NCBI GenBank assembly: GCA_948473115.1
Contig: CAOKWI010000024.1
Coordinates: 1-53,314, forward strand
Direction: 5' to 3'
DNA: 53,314 nucleotides
From: an uncultured Lachnospiraceae bacterium
Lineage (GTDB): Bacteria; Bacillota; Clostridia; Lachnospirales; Lachnospiraceae
How positions within the stretch are numbered: position 1 is the stretch's first letter; each line of letters begins with the position of its first letter. The notes beneath the pieces are model-generated. The model was not told the DNA's origin. It did not search any database and saw only the letters and a program-made list of their open reading frames with translations. The translations under genes and the position numbers were made by a program. This document shows positions 17,236 through 24,692 of this stretch, piece by piece.

Positions 17236-17265
17236 CCGCCGTGTACCGAACGGTATGCACGGTGG
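17236..17265 (+). ncRNA. Group II intron domain V-like hairpin (relict)
   Basis: CCGCCGTG (17236-17243) pairs with CACGGTGG (17258-17265) with one G-U. An inner TACC/GGTA stem closes a GAAC tetraloop, and a 2-nt bulge (TG) sits on the 3' side between the helices. This is the shape of group II intron domain V, and the surrounding GAACCGCCGTGTAC sequence resembles domain V regions I remember from clostridial introns. No reverse transcriptase or 5' intron half is present, and what follows does not look like a domain VI, so it is a fragment. Confidence 0.5.
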
Positions 17266-17289
17266 CTTGCGTACCACAATTTGATACAA

Positions 17290-17329
17290 TGCACCCAAGC
17301 ATGAGTTTGGGTGCAAATTTTAACGATAG
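17290..17329. repeat. Left copy of a repeat shared with 24.7-24.8 kb
   Basis: TGCACCCAA (17290-17298) and TTGGGTGCA (17307-17315) form a hairpin, followed by AATTTTAACGATAG. TGCACCCAAGCAT (17290-17302) recurs inverted at 24805-24817. The TTTGGGTGCAAA...TAACGATAG half recurs in direct orientation at 24693-24717. Confidence 0.6.
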
Positions 17330-17371
17330 GAATTTATTCAGAAGAATATCCCAGTTTCAACTATGAAATTT

Positions 17372-17428
17372 ATTAGTGACTCACTAATTTGTTAATATCT
17401 TGTATCTCTAAAGTCAGCAGACTATAAT
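17372..17428 (+). promoter_or_regulatory. Promoter and 8-bp palindrome ahead of the PPOX gene
   Basis: ATTAGTGA-C-TCACTAAT (17372-17388) is a perfect 8-bp dyad. It lies 11 bases upstream of a good promoter, TTGTAT (17400-17405), 17-bp spacer, TATAAT (17423-17428). The position upstream of -35 suggests an activator, or a repressor blocking access. Confidence 0.6.
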
Positions 17429-17476
17429 TTGGTTTAGCAAATCTAATTAAGAAATGAAACTCAGGAGGTACTTCTT

Positions 17477-17872
17477 ATGTTGAGTGAAAATGTAAAAAAA
17501 TTGCTGGCAGAGAATATGTGGGATTTAGCTACCTGTGCCGATAATGAGCCGAATGTCGTTCCCGTGGCGTTCAAGGACATAACGGAAGATGGGAAGCTGT
17601 TGGTGGGTGATGTATTCCTTGAGACCACGCTGAACAATCTGAAGGCAAACGGCGGCAGGATTGCCATTTCCGTATATGATGCAAAATCTCTGGAAGGCTA
17701 CCAGATTAGGGGCGTTGCGGAGTATGTGACAGAAGGTGCGGTGGTTGATACGTTTAAGGCCATGGTGGAAAAAATGTTCAATGGAGCGGCTACCGCAAAG
17801 GGCGCGCTGGTTATTACACCGGAAAAGGTGATCGTGACTACCCCTGGAGCGGAAAACAAAAAAGTTCTATAA
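17477..17872 (+). CDS. Pyridoxamine 5'-phosphate oxidase-family (split-barrel) flavoprotein
   Basis: 131 residues, start behind CAGGAGG. The sequence follows the small FMN split-barrel pattern: LATCADNEPNVVPVAFKDI, then GKLLVGDVFLETTLNNLKANGGRIAISVYD and a QIRGVAEYVTEG strand. Such proteins bind FMN or F420-like flavins and reduce or sequester small molecules. It is monocistronic, bounded by its own promoter and a terminator at 17889-17922. The ferredoxin gene follows, so a redox role is likely. Confidence 0.85.
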   Translation: MLSENVKKLLAENMWDLATCADNEPNVVPVAFKDITEDGKLLVGDVFLETTLNNLKANGGRIAISVYDAKSLEGYQIRGVAEYVTEGAVVDTFKAMVEKMFNGAATAKGALVITPEKVIVTTPGAENKKVL

Positions 17873-17888
17873 GGCGGACAAAAAGCGG

Positions 17889-17922
17889 CGGGTGCAGAGC
17901 CCATAAAAATGCTCTGTACCCG
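17889..17922 (+). terminator. Terminator after PPOX gene
   Basis: CGGGTGCAGAGC (17889-17900) pairs with GCTCTGTACCCG (17911-17922), with one G-U, followed by TTTTGC. Confidence 0.8.
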
Positions 17923-18013
17923 TTTTGCATATGGAAAATAATAGTTGTGTGATGTCAAAGCTATATAGCCATGCTGTGGGGCTGCGTGGCTTATAACACT
18001 GTGGGAGGAAATT

Positions 18014-18217
18014 ATGAAAGCCTATATTGATCCGGAAAAATGTATTGGCTGCGGGGCCTGCATCGCAGAATGCCCGGAACACGCAATCATTATGCTGCCG
18101 GGTTTTCGGAGTGAGGTACAGGCTGCAAAATGTAGCGGCTGCGGGCATTGTGTGGAACTTTGCCATCGAAAGGCGCCGGTATTGCGTGATGAGGGTATCA
18201 TGCCAGGTCACGGATAA
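18014..18217 (+). CDS. 2[4Fe-4S] ferredoxin
   Basis: 67 residues, GGAGG ribosome site. Two cluster motifs are complete: CIGCGACIAECP near residue 10 and CSGCGHCVELCHRKAP near residue 41. Both can bind [4Fe-4S] clusters for low-potential electron transfer. Its last 20 bases overlap the convergent sirtuin gene. The flavoprotein upstream and Crp/Fnr, thioredoxin and hemerythrin genes downstream make this a redox neighbourhood. Confidence 0.9.
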   Translation: MKAYIDPEKCIGCGACIAECPEHAIIMLPGFRSEVQAAKCSGCGHCVELCHRKAPVLRDEGIMPGHG

Positions 18218-18977
18218 CGGCGTCAATATCCCTGCTTATCACAATGGAGCGGTCTTCTAATAATGCGGGATAGCAGGGATTGGTGAGGTTTACGCTTGCA
18301 TAAACGGCGTCCGGATTTTTTGCTGCCATGTTCCAGAAAGGAAACTTTATGACGCCCGGCGAATTGAAGCCGACGCCCAGCTCAAGGTATAAAATCCTGC
18401 CGGTTTCGTGGCATGACAGGTATTCTTCATAGCGGTCATGTGCAGTATGCCAGCCTTCATCGCGGACGAAGGTATCATCCCAGAACAGGTTAAAGTCCAT
18501 TTCCCGTCCGCATTTTGGGCAGTGCGGGATAAGTTCTGCGGGTGTCCGCATATCCCTGGTCTCTGCCATCATTTTTTTCAGGGTTTCGTAATTGTCATAA
18601 GTGGCAGTGTGGCAGGGTTCCTGGCATTGGAAGAGCCCGAAATCGCCCTGGGTATAGCACAGCTTTTCTTTCGGGAAGCAGGAGCGTTGGAAAGTATGGT
18701 CGATGTTGGTAATCAGGACAAAATAATCTTTCCCGGACAGAAGTTCCAGCAGTTTCTTGTGGGTATCTTTTGGAATCTCTTCATAGCGGTTGATCCATGC
18801 CCAGCGTGACCAGTAGGCCCACCGCTCTTCATTGGTTTCAAAGTCCGCAAAACAGCCGGTATACATATCTGTCATGCCATATTTATTCACGGAGTCTCCA
18901 AAATGCTTTTTCAGGCGTTCCCCGGCGAATTCGTATCCTGCGGAAGCGGAAAGGCCGCTCCCGGCGCCGACGATCAC
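18198..18977 (-). CDS. Class M sirtuin (SirTM-like, macrodomain-linked); start codon problematic
   Basis: The body is a macrodomain-linked sirtuin: NAD motif GAGSGLSASAG, then YFVLITNIDHTFQRSCFPKEKLCYTQGDF, where the usual catalytic His region is changed as in SirTM proteins, and a Zn-type CPKCG. The family performs protein ADP-ribosylation reversed by a partner macrodomain; that partner lies nearby at 19513-20297. Frame-consistent residues continue upstream of the GTG at 18977 (KELKKLRLAFEKANA, matching the family N-terminus), but no ATG, GTG or TTG exists before an in-frame stop. Either translation starts at GTG with the first strand lost, a rare start is used, or the gene is damaged. Confidence 0.7.
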   Translation of the reverse strand: MIVGAGSGLSASAGYEFAGERLKKHFGDSVNKYGMTDMYTGCFADFETNEERWAYWSRWAWINRYEEIPKDTHKKLLELLSGKDYFVLITNIDHTFQRSCFPKEKLCYTQGDFGLFQCQEPCHTATYDNYETLKKMMAETRDMRTPAELIPHCPKCGREMDFNLFWDDTFVRDEGWHTAHDRYEEYLSCHETGRILYLELGVGFNSPGVIKFPFWNMAAKNPDAVYASVNLTNPCYPALLEDRSIVISRDIDAVIRDLA

Positions 18978-19104
18978 GGCATTAGCTTTCTCAAAGGCCA
19001 GACGGAGCTTTTTCAGTTCCTTTTCATAGTAACTTGATTTTTTGTTGATATAAAGGGATAATGATATGGGGATACGCAGAAAAAGAATGAGTTGAGGTGA
19101 TCAT

Positions 19105-19491
19105 ATGTATAAACCCAAATTAGACAAGGATATCCGCTGTCCGCTGGAATATGGCCTGGATGTGTTCGGGGGTAAATGGAATTCCCGGATCATCTGTGTG
19201 CTGGCGGCAAAAAATACATTGCGGTACAGTGAACTGCGCAGTGAGCTTACCAATATTACGGATGCGGTTCTTGGCGCTTCGTTAAAGGCGTTGATGAAAA
19301 ACGGTATGATAAACCGGCAGTCCTATGATGAAATCCCTCCCAGGGTGGAATATTCCCTTACGGAGAAGGGGCTGTCTGTCGTCCCCATTTTGCAGAGCAT
19401 CTGTCAGTGGTCGGGCGCTTATCATAAAGAGGATACGGAACATACCATGCAGCATTGTCAGAAGTGTGATTATAATGGCGGCGGGAGATAA
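19105..19491 (+). CDS. HxlR-family winged-helix regulator
   Basis: 128 residues, GAGGTG ribosome site. Family features: CPLEYGLDVFGGKWNSRIICVLAAKNTLRYSELRSEL, the recognition region NITDAVLGASLKALMKNGMINR, and the wing IPPRVEYSLTEKG. The N-terminal Cys in RCPLE is the redox-sensing position used by YodB/HxlR-type sensors. It starts divergently from the sirtuin and precedes the macrodomain pseudogene, so it probably regulated both. Confidence 0.88.
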   Translation: MYKPKLDKDIRCPLEYGLDVFGGKWNSRIICVLAAKNTLRYSELRSELTNITDAVLGASLKALMKNGMINRQSYDEIPPRVEYSLTEKGLSVVPILQSICQWSGAYHKEDTEHTMQHCQKCDYNGGGR

Positions 19492-19512
19492 TGGCGGGGA
19501 GGTGTGTGGAAA

Positions 19513-20297
19513 ATGGGTCAGTTAGAAAAAATACGGACGCTGAACAGTCTACTTTTGAAAGAAGCGCCGGAGTACAGGCAGCAGGCGGCACAGTTTGCGT
19601 AAGATACGGAGAGCCAGAGGCGTCTGCTCCGAAGTCTGATGAATGTATGTTATCCCGGAAAGCGCCTGAGCCCAGAATTCCTGCGCTTGCAGGATGAACT
19701 GTTAGCAGAAGAACGGGAAGAAAAAAGGGTAGTAGATGTTATGGAGCTGCCGGCCGTGAATTCAGACAGCCATATCTCCCTATGGCAGGGGAATATTACA
19801 TGTCTGAAGGCGGATGCTATTGTGAATGCGGCTAATTCGCAGATGCTTGGCTGCTTCATTCCGTGCCATGCCTGTATCGACAATGCTATTCATTCGGCGG
19901 CAGGGCTGCAGCTTAGGGAAGAGTATCTGGAGCTGATGCGGGCTCAGGGACATGAGGAGCCTGTGGGCAGGGCAAAGATAACAAAGGGATACAACCTTTC
20001 TGCAAAATTTGTACTGCATACGGTGGGGCCGGCAGTATCGGGAACCGTTACGAAGGAAGATGAAAAAAACCTGGAATCCTGTTACCGTTCCTGCATGGAA
20101 CTGGCAGAAGCCAATGGGATCAGGAGCATTGCATTCTGCTGTATTTCGACGGGGGTATTCTGTTTCCCCAACGAACGGGCGGCGGAGATTGCCGTCAGGA
20201 CAGTCCGAAAGTGTCTGGAAGGTTCAGGTATTCAAAAAGTGGTTTTAATGTGTTTCAGGATTATGACAAAAGGATTTATGATGCTATCCTGCGTTAA
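19513..20297 (+). pseudogene. SirTM-associated macrodomain protein (ADP-ribosyl hydrolase), broken
   Basis: From the ATG at 19513 the frame reads the typical N-terminal helix region (QLEKIRTLNSLLLKEAPEYR), hits an in-frame TAA at 19600-19602, and resumes in the same frame with the macrodomain: WQGNITCLKADAIVNAANSQMLGC, CIDNAIHSAAGLQLREE, KITKGYNLSAKFVLHTVGP, CISTGVFCFPNERAAEIA. Near 20244 one base is missing in a T run; the next frame then gives NVFQDYDKRIYDAILR and TAA at 20295-20297, the expected end. Two disabling changes make this a likely pseudogene. The zinc-type residues of this subclass (CHACIDNAIH) are intact, and translation from 19639 could still give most of the domain. Confidence 0.8.
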
Positions 20298-20320
20298 GTT
20301 GTGTGGAAGAAGATGAGAGA

Positions 20321-20992
20321 ATGGAAACAAAATGTGAAAATATTTATAAAGAAAATTTCCCTTTTTGGGAGAAAATATCCGATGCAGACAGGGAGTACAT
20401 CTGCCAAAATTCTCATATGCTTACTTACCCAAAGGGAAGGAATATCCATAACGGCGAAGAATGTTCCGGCGTAATCTTCGTCTGTTCCGGGAGCCTGCGC
20501 CTTTATATGATGTCGGATGAGGGAAAGGAGATCACGCTTTACCGTCTGCACAGAGGCGACTTGTGTATGCTGTCTGCCTCCTGTGTGCTGGATGCCATCA
20601 CGTTTGATGTATTCGTAGATGCGGAGGAGGACAGCCAGTGCTGTGTGGTCAGCGGGCCTGCTTTTGCAGCAGTATCGCGGCGGAATACGGAAATCCGTAT
20701 ATTTGCGTTGGAAACTGCGGTCAGCCGCTTTTCGGATGTGATGTGGGTTATGCAGCAGGTTTTGTTTATGAGCATGGATAAGCGTCTGGCAATCTTCCTT
20801 TCGGACGAATCGGCAAGGACTGGTTCGGATATCATTGCGCTGACGCACGGGCAGATTGCCCGGTATATGGGTTCTGCCCGTGAAGTGGTATCCCGGATGC
20901 TGAAATATTTTGCCGGTGAAGGGATTGTGGAGGTTTCCAGGGGTAGCGTTACGATCCTTGACAAAAAGCACCTCCATGATCTAGCCCTTTAA
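20321..20992 (+). CDS. Crp/Fnr-family regulator
   Basis: 223 residues from the ATG at 20321; a GTG at 20303 would add six residues. Residues ~30-120 form the cyclic-nucleotide-type beta barrel (NIHNGEECSGVIFVCSGSLRLYMMSDEGKEITLYRLHRGDLCML). The C-terminal winged helix reads LTHGQIARYMGSAREVVSRMLKYFAGEGIVEVSRGSVTILD. Clustered Cys residues (20s, 60s, 80-90s, 110s) could bind an Fe-S cluster or sense thiol stress, as in Clostridia homologues beside thioredoxin or hybrid-cluster genes. It overlaps the convergent thioredoxin gene by 12 bases. Confidence 0.87.
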   Translation: METKCENIYKENFPFWEKISDADREYICQNSHMLTYPKGRNIHNGEECSGVIFVCSGSLRLYMMSDEGKEITLYRLHRGDLCMLSASCVLDAITFDVFVDAEEDSQCCVVSGPAFAAVSRRNTEIRIFALETAVSRFSDVMWVMQQVLFMSMDKRLAIFLSDESARTGSDIIALTHGQIARYMGSAREVVSRMLKYFAGEGIVEVSRGSVTILDKKHLHDLAL

Positions 20993-21289
20993 CATGGCGA
21001 GGATATCTGCTTTCGGTCTCGCACCGGCCGACTGGCTTATGACGTTTCCGTTTTTGATCACAGCCAGTGTGGGGATGCTCATGACATGGAATCTCTGTGC
21101 CAGTTCCGGTTCCTGATCTACGTTGATCTTGCCTATCAGATACTGCGGGTTTTCCGCTGCGATCTCTTCCACTATGGGGGATACCATGCGGCAGGGGCCG
21201 CACCAGTCGGCGTAGAAATCCAGGAGTACGGGCTTTTCGCTGGTTCTTACAGAATCGAAGTTGTCTTTGTTTACATGGATTATGGACAT
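20981..21289 (-). CDS. trxA: Thioredoxin
   Basis: 102 residues with the complete fold: DFYADWCGPCRMVSPIVEEIA carries the redox pair C-G-P-C, followed by INVDQEPELAQRFHVMSIPTLAVIKNG with the cis-Pro. It reduces disulfides in cytoplasmic proteins. Transcribed towards the Crp/Fnr gene and divergent from the chromate-transporter operon, so it probably belongs to the same redox regulon. Confidence 0.93.
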   Translation of the reverse strand: MSIIHVNKDNFDSVRTSEKPVLLDFYADWCGPCRMVSPIVEEIAAENPQYLIGKINVDQEPELAQRFHVMSIPTLAVIKNGNVISQSAGARPKADILAMLKG

Positions 21290-21428
21290 AATCAGTACCT
21301 ACCTTTCTTTATTTCTGCGCTGCTTTTAGCGCATTTTTTTATCTGTTGACAGTGTACCATATCTTGTTTACTGCTTCTGTGATGGAGTCACATTGTTGCT
21401 GATTCCCAATAAACCAGAGAGGGAGCAG

Positions 21429-21501
21429 GTTACTTATAAATTTCATGGTATCTTGAATTCTGCAGGGTTCTGGCTTATTATATTATCGTCATATGACGGA
21501 A
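21429..21501 (+). promoter_or_regulatory. Leader with perfect 12-bp palindrome, copy A (before chromate transporter)
   Basis: Contains CGTCATATGACG (21487-21498), a perfect palindrome, at the end of a ~70-bp segment that resembles 22724-22796 (GTTACTTATAAATTTCATGG versus GTTACTCATAAATTCCATAG; ATTATCGTCATATG in both). A shared operator for the two genes is the simplest reading. Confidence 0.6.
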
Positions 21502-21518
21502 AAGGAGTGTATAGACGG

Positions 21519-22106
21519 ATGAAACAGATCATGGATTTATTTCTGACTTTTGGCAGGATAGGGGCGCTTACGTTTGGCGGCGGGTATGCCATGCTCTCCC
21601 TGCTGGATTATGAATGTGTTGAGAAGAAAAAATGGCTCACAGCAGATGAGCTGATGGATGTCACGGTCATTGCGGAATCCACGCCGGGACCGATTGCGAT
21701 AAACTGCGCCACCTATACGGGATATAAGCTGGCCGGTATGAGAGGCGCGTTTTTTGCGACCGTCGGCATGGTCCTCCCATCGTTCCTTCTGCTTTTTGCC
21801 ATTTCTGCTTTTTTTGAAAATATGCTGGTTGTCGGGATGATTGAGAAAGCTTTCAGGGGAATCCGGATTGCGGTTTCCATTCTGATCATACAGGCGGCAG
21901 TCAGGATGATACGGAAGATGATGAAAAAATCCCCGGATAGAAAGGCCCAGATGTTCCTTGTCATTTTCTTTTTCCTTGCCGCATTAGCCATGAATATTGC
22001 CGGAATGCATACTTCCACGGTATATTTTATTATTTGCAGCGGTTTCATTGGCCTGGCGCTCTTTGGGAGGCCGGGAAATAAAAAAGCGGGGAGGGATGGT
22101 CTGTGA
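21519..22106 (+). CDS. Chromate transporter-family protein, first half (ChrA-like)
   Basis: 195 residues from the ATG at 21519 (AAAGGAG). The CHR-domain signatures are clear: FGRIGALTFGGGYAMLSLLDYECVEKKKWLT and VIAESTPGPIAINCATYTGYKLAG, with five or six hydrophobic segments. In Firmicutes two such half-size subunits form the transporter; the second follows with overlapping stop/start (GTGA). These pumps export chromate, or in gut anaerobes possibly another oxyanion such as sulfate. Confidence 0.88.
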   Translation: MKQIMDLFLTFGRIGALTFGGGYAMLSLLDYECVEKKKWLTADELMDVTVIAESTPGPIAINCATYTGYKLAGMRGAFFATVGMVLPSFLLLFAISAFFENMLVVGMIEKAFRGIRIAVSILIIQAAVRMIRKMMKKSPDRKAQMFLVIFFFLAALAMNIAGMHTSTVYFIICSGFIGLALFGRPGNKKAGRDGL

Positions 22107-22698
22107 TTTATATAAAGCTTCTGGCTGCTTTTTTGAAAATCGGTTTATTTTCCTTTGGTGGCGCATACGGCGCGATTCCCCTTATCCGGGATGTAGTCCT
22201 TGAGAACCAGTGGATGCGGAGATGTTTTCAAATCTTATCGCGCTGAGCGAGTCCACGCCCGGCCCGATCATGGTAAATATGGCTACTTATGTGGGAAGTA
22301 AGCAGGGAGGCTTCCTGGGAGCGTTGGCTGCGACAACCGGAGTAGTCCTGCCTTCGTTTTTGATTCTGCTGGCAGTTACGATCCTGTTCCATAATTTCCT
22401 GAAACGTAAAAAGGTGCAGGCTGTGTTAAAAGGGGTAAAGCCGTGCTTAATGGGAGTGATCCTCGCTACGGGCATCTATATGGCAGTTTCCATATGTATT
22501 CCTTCCGGGGTATCCAGCCATCTGGCAGGAACACAGGGTATAGGAAGCATTTTTCTGGCAGTTGACCCGGCGGCGTGCGTCCTTTTGTCTGTTCTTGGGC
22601 TTGTCACTGTGTTGTACCGGGCTGTCCGGAAAAAGGATTTCCCGCCTGCCGCATTGCTGTCACTGGCGGCGGTTCTGGGGTGCATTTTTTATTCATGA
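22103..22698 (+). pseudogene. Chromate transporter-family protein, second half, frameshifted
   Basis: Starts at GTG 22103, overlapping the first subunit. The first 36 residues (LLAAFLKIGLFSFGGAYGAIPLIRDVVLENQW) fit a CHR subunit, but the frame then shifts and stops. The continuation DAEMFSNLIALSESTPGPIMVNMATYVGSKQGG is in the +1-related frame from 22210. The junction TGGATGCG is explained by losing one 4-base unit from an ancestral TGGATGGATGCG, a replication slip. The downstream part is otherwise intact to 22698. A split pair with re-initiation at GTG 22210 is possible but unlikely to function. Confidence 0.8.
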
Positions 22699-22723
22699 CA
22701 GGGGAGGGGCAGTTAAAAAATGA

Positions 22724-22796
22724 GTTACTCATAAATTCCATAGTATCTTGATATCCAGTGTTTTCAATGGTACTGTATTATCGTCATATGCCGGAA
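22724..22796 (+). promoter_or_regulatory. Leader with imperfect palindrome, copy B (before DUF134 gene)
   Basis: CGTCATATGCCG (22782-22793) differs from the perfect copy A palindrome by one base, and the flanking ~60 bp match copy A. It lies 17 bp before the start of the DUF134 DNA-binding protein, so autoregulation is a good hypothesis. Confidence 0.55.
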
Positions 22797-22810
22797 ATGG
22801 AGGTGGGTGT

Positions 22811-23602
22811 ATGGGAAGGCCAGTACGGCGCAGGAGGATCTGTTTTGAACCAAAATATGACAGTTTTGCCCCATGCGGCGCAAAGAGCAGGGAGCAGGTT
22901 CTGCTGACAGTGGATGAATTTGAGGCGGTCCGTCTGATCGACCATGAAAAGAAGACTCATGAGCAGTGTGCCAGGCAGATGGGGATTTCCCGCACTACGG
23001 TCACGGAAATGTATGAAAGGGCCAGGACGAAGATCGCGGACTGTCTTGTGGGTGGAAAGGCGCTTTGTATTTCCGGCGGGAATTATGCGCTCTGTGACGG
23101 CTCTGCATGGAGGTGCTGCGGCAAAAAATGTGACAGAGCCAGAGCTGCGGCTGAAATTGAAGGTGAAAGAAAGGAAGATGGGATCATGAAGATTGCGGTT
23201 ACTTATGAAAATGGAAATGTATTCCCGCATTTTGGGCATACAGAGCAGTTTAAGGTTTATGAGATTGAAGACGGGAACGTTGCCGGGGCGCAGGTAGTGG
23301 AAACAAACGGGAGCGGACATGGCGCTCTTGCAGGGATGCTGTCTGCGTTGAATGTGGACACGCTGATTTGCGGCGGGATCGGGGCAGGCGCGCAGACTGA
23401 TCTGGAAGAAGCAGGCATCCACTTTTATGGAGGCGTATCCGGCAGTGCAGATGAGGCTGTGGATAAACTGCTTGCAGGAAACCTGGCGTTTGACCCGGAT
23501 GTCCACTGTGACCATCATGGGGAAGGTCATCATCATGGAAACGGGCATGGCTGTGGGGAAGATAAGCATGGCTGTGCAGGAAATGGGGGTGAATGTCTGT
23601 GA
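22811..23602 (+). CDS. DUF134 DNA-binding domain fused to NifX/NifB-type FeMo-cofactor-like domain
   Basis: 263 residues from the ATG at 22811 (GGAGG). Residues 1-110 are DUF134: MGRPVRRRRICFEPKYDSFAPCG, VLLTVDEFEAVRLIDHE, and an HTH (CARQMGISRTTVTEMYERARTKIADCLVGGKAL). Residues ~125-235 are a dinitrogenase iron-molybdenum cofactor biosynthesis domain (KIAVTYENGNVFPHFGHTEQFKVYEIEDG, INTLICGG-type GIGAGAQ). The C-terminus is a metal-binding-looking His/Gly/Cys tail (HHGEGHHHGNGHGCG). Such fusions neighbour Mrp-type ATPases and are thought to handle Fe-S or metal clusters. Here a hemerythrin and an Mrp remnant follow. Confidence 0.88.
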   Translation: MGRPVRRRRICFEPKYDSFAPCGAKSREQVLLTVDEFEAVRLIDHEKKTHEQCARQMGISRTTVTEMYERARTKIADCLVGGKALCISGGNYALCDGSAWRCCGKKCDRARAAAEIEGERKEDGIMKIAVTYENGNVFPHFGHTEQFKVYEIEDGNVAGAQVVETNGSGHGALAGMLSALNVDTLICGGIGAGAQTDLEEAGIHFYGGVSGSADEAVDKLLAGNLAFDPDVHCDHHGEGHHHGNGHGCGEDKHGCAGNGGECL

Positions 23603-24000
23603 GCAGGTATGAATTTACAAAGAAACTGGAAACAGGAAATGCGATTATAGACAAGGAACACAGGGAGTTGTTTCAGGCAGTGAACAAACTCCTGGAAGCC
23701 TGTAGTGAGGGTAAAGGAAGGGCTTCCATGGATGAAACAATAAAATTCCTGAACAATTATGTGAACCAGCATTTTTCACATGAGGAGCAGCTTCAGAAAC
23801 AGAGCGGTTATCCTGGGATAGCGGCACATAAGACATTCCATGAAAAATACAAAAAGACGTTGAAAGAAATTACATCTCGAATATCCGTGTCCGGGCCAAC
23901 GATATCAGAACTTGGAAAGTTGAACGGGCATATCAGTGTTTTGATTTCCCATATCAGTACAGAGGATAAGCGGTTGGGTATATTTTTAAATCAGGCATAG
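23593..24000 (+). CDS. Bacteriohemerythrin
   Basis: 135 residues; ATG overlaps the end of the DUF134 gene by 10 bases. The di-iron ligands are in place: His in NAIIDKEHRELF, HFSHEE with His and Glu, HKTFHEKY, and HI..ED near the end. The protein binds O2 (or NO) at a non-haem di-iron centre, for storage or detoxification in an anaerobe. It is translationally coupled to the DUF134-NifX gene. Confidence 0.9.
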   Translation: MSVSRYEFTKKLETGNAIIDKEHRELFQAVNKLLEACSEGKGRASMDETIKFLNNYVNQHFSHEEQLQKQSGYPGIAAHKTFHEKYKKTLKEITSRISVSGPTISELGKLNGHISVLISHISTEDKRLGIFLNQA

Positions 24001-24017
24001 ACAGGGAGGTGCGTTCA

Positions 24018-24317
24018 ATGCGTGAAAGTGAAAACTGTTCCCATAACTGCCGGGAATGTGGGAGCGACTGTGCGGAAAGAAGAGAACCACAGAGCTTTTT
24101 GGAGGAACCAAATGCTGGAACCCATGTGAAAAAGGTAATCGGCATTGTCAGCGGGAAAGGCGGTATGGGAAAGTCCCTGGTGACTTCCCTGTAGGCATCT
24201 GCCATGCAGAAAAAGGGATACCGGTGCGCTGCTTTGGACGCTGATATTACGGGACCTTCAATTCCCCGTATGTTCGGCATCTGGAAGAAAGCGGCCAGCA
24301 ATGAAACAGGGATACAA
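24018..24317 (+). pseudogene. Mrp/NBP35-type P-loop ATPase, nonsense-mutated and truncated
   Basis: From the ATG at 24018 (GGGAGG): a Cys-rich N-terminus (CSHNCRECGSDC) and the deviant Walker A GIVSGKGGMGKSLVTSL. An in-frame TAG at 24192-24194 interrupts what should be SLLASAMQKKGYR. The same frame then continues with YRCAALDADITGPSIPRMFG until about 24317, where it changes abruptly into a different family. Mrp proteins (about 250-370 residues) carry Fe-S clusters to target proteins. Order DUF134-NifX, hemerythrin, Mrp is a known association, so the operon has lost its ATPase. Confidence 0.85.
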
Positions 24318-24650
24318 GAATGGGTGTATGCGAATCTGACAAGTTATGTTATTACGCATAGAAAATTACTCCCTAAAAAGGAGATTTTCTTTACAGAAAA
24401 AGCACCGGCTGATCTCGTAAAGGAATAAAAAAATAAAGAGGGGAAAAGCATTTGGATCTGTGGAGGAGCAAACATAGTCCAACAATTAGTTCAAAAGGAT
24501 CTGATTGATGAATACTACATTTCTGTTATTCCAACAGTGTTAGGTTCTGGTATCCGGCTTTTTGGAACAACGCCAGATGAAATCAAATTAAAGTTAATTT
24601 ATACACAAAACTATAATGGAATCGTCGAGTTAGTTTACGCACGCAGATAA
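24318..24650 (+). pseudogene. Dihydrofolate-reductase-family (RibD C-terminal/YyaP-like) remnant
   Basis: In the same frame as the Mrp stump, the translation becomes EWVYANLTSYVITHRKLLP, then FFTEKAPADLVKE, an in-frame TAA (24426-24428, a TTA-to-TAA change), KNKEGKSIWICGGANIVQQL and DLIDEYYISVIPTVLGSGIRLF, ending at TAA 24648-24650. This is the C-terminal two thirds of a YyaP/RibD_C reductase. Its 5' third is missing, replaced by Mrp sequence. One deletion between two genes, plus a nonsense mutation, explains it. Confidence 0.82.
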
Positions 24651-24692
24651 TTGGTTGCTAATGTGGACAGCCGATTGAAAATGGTAATAATC

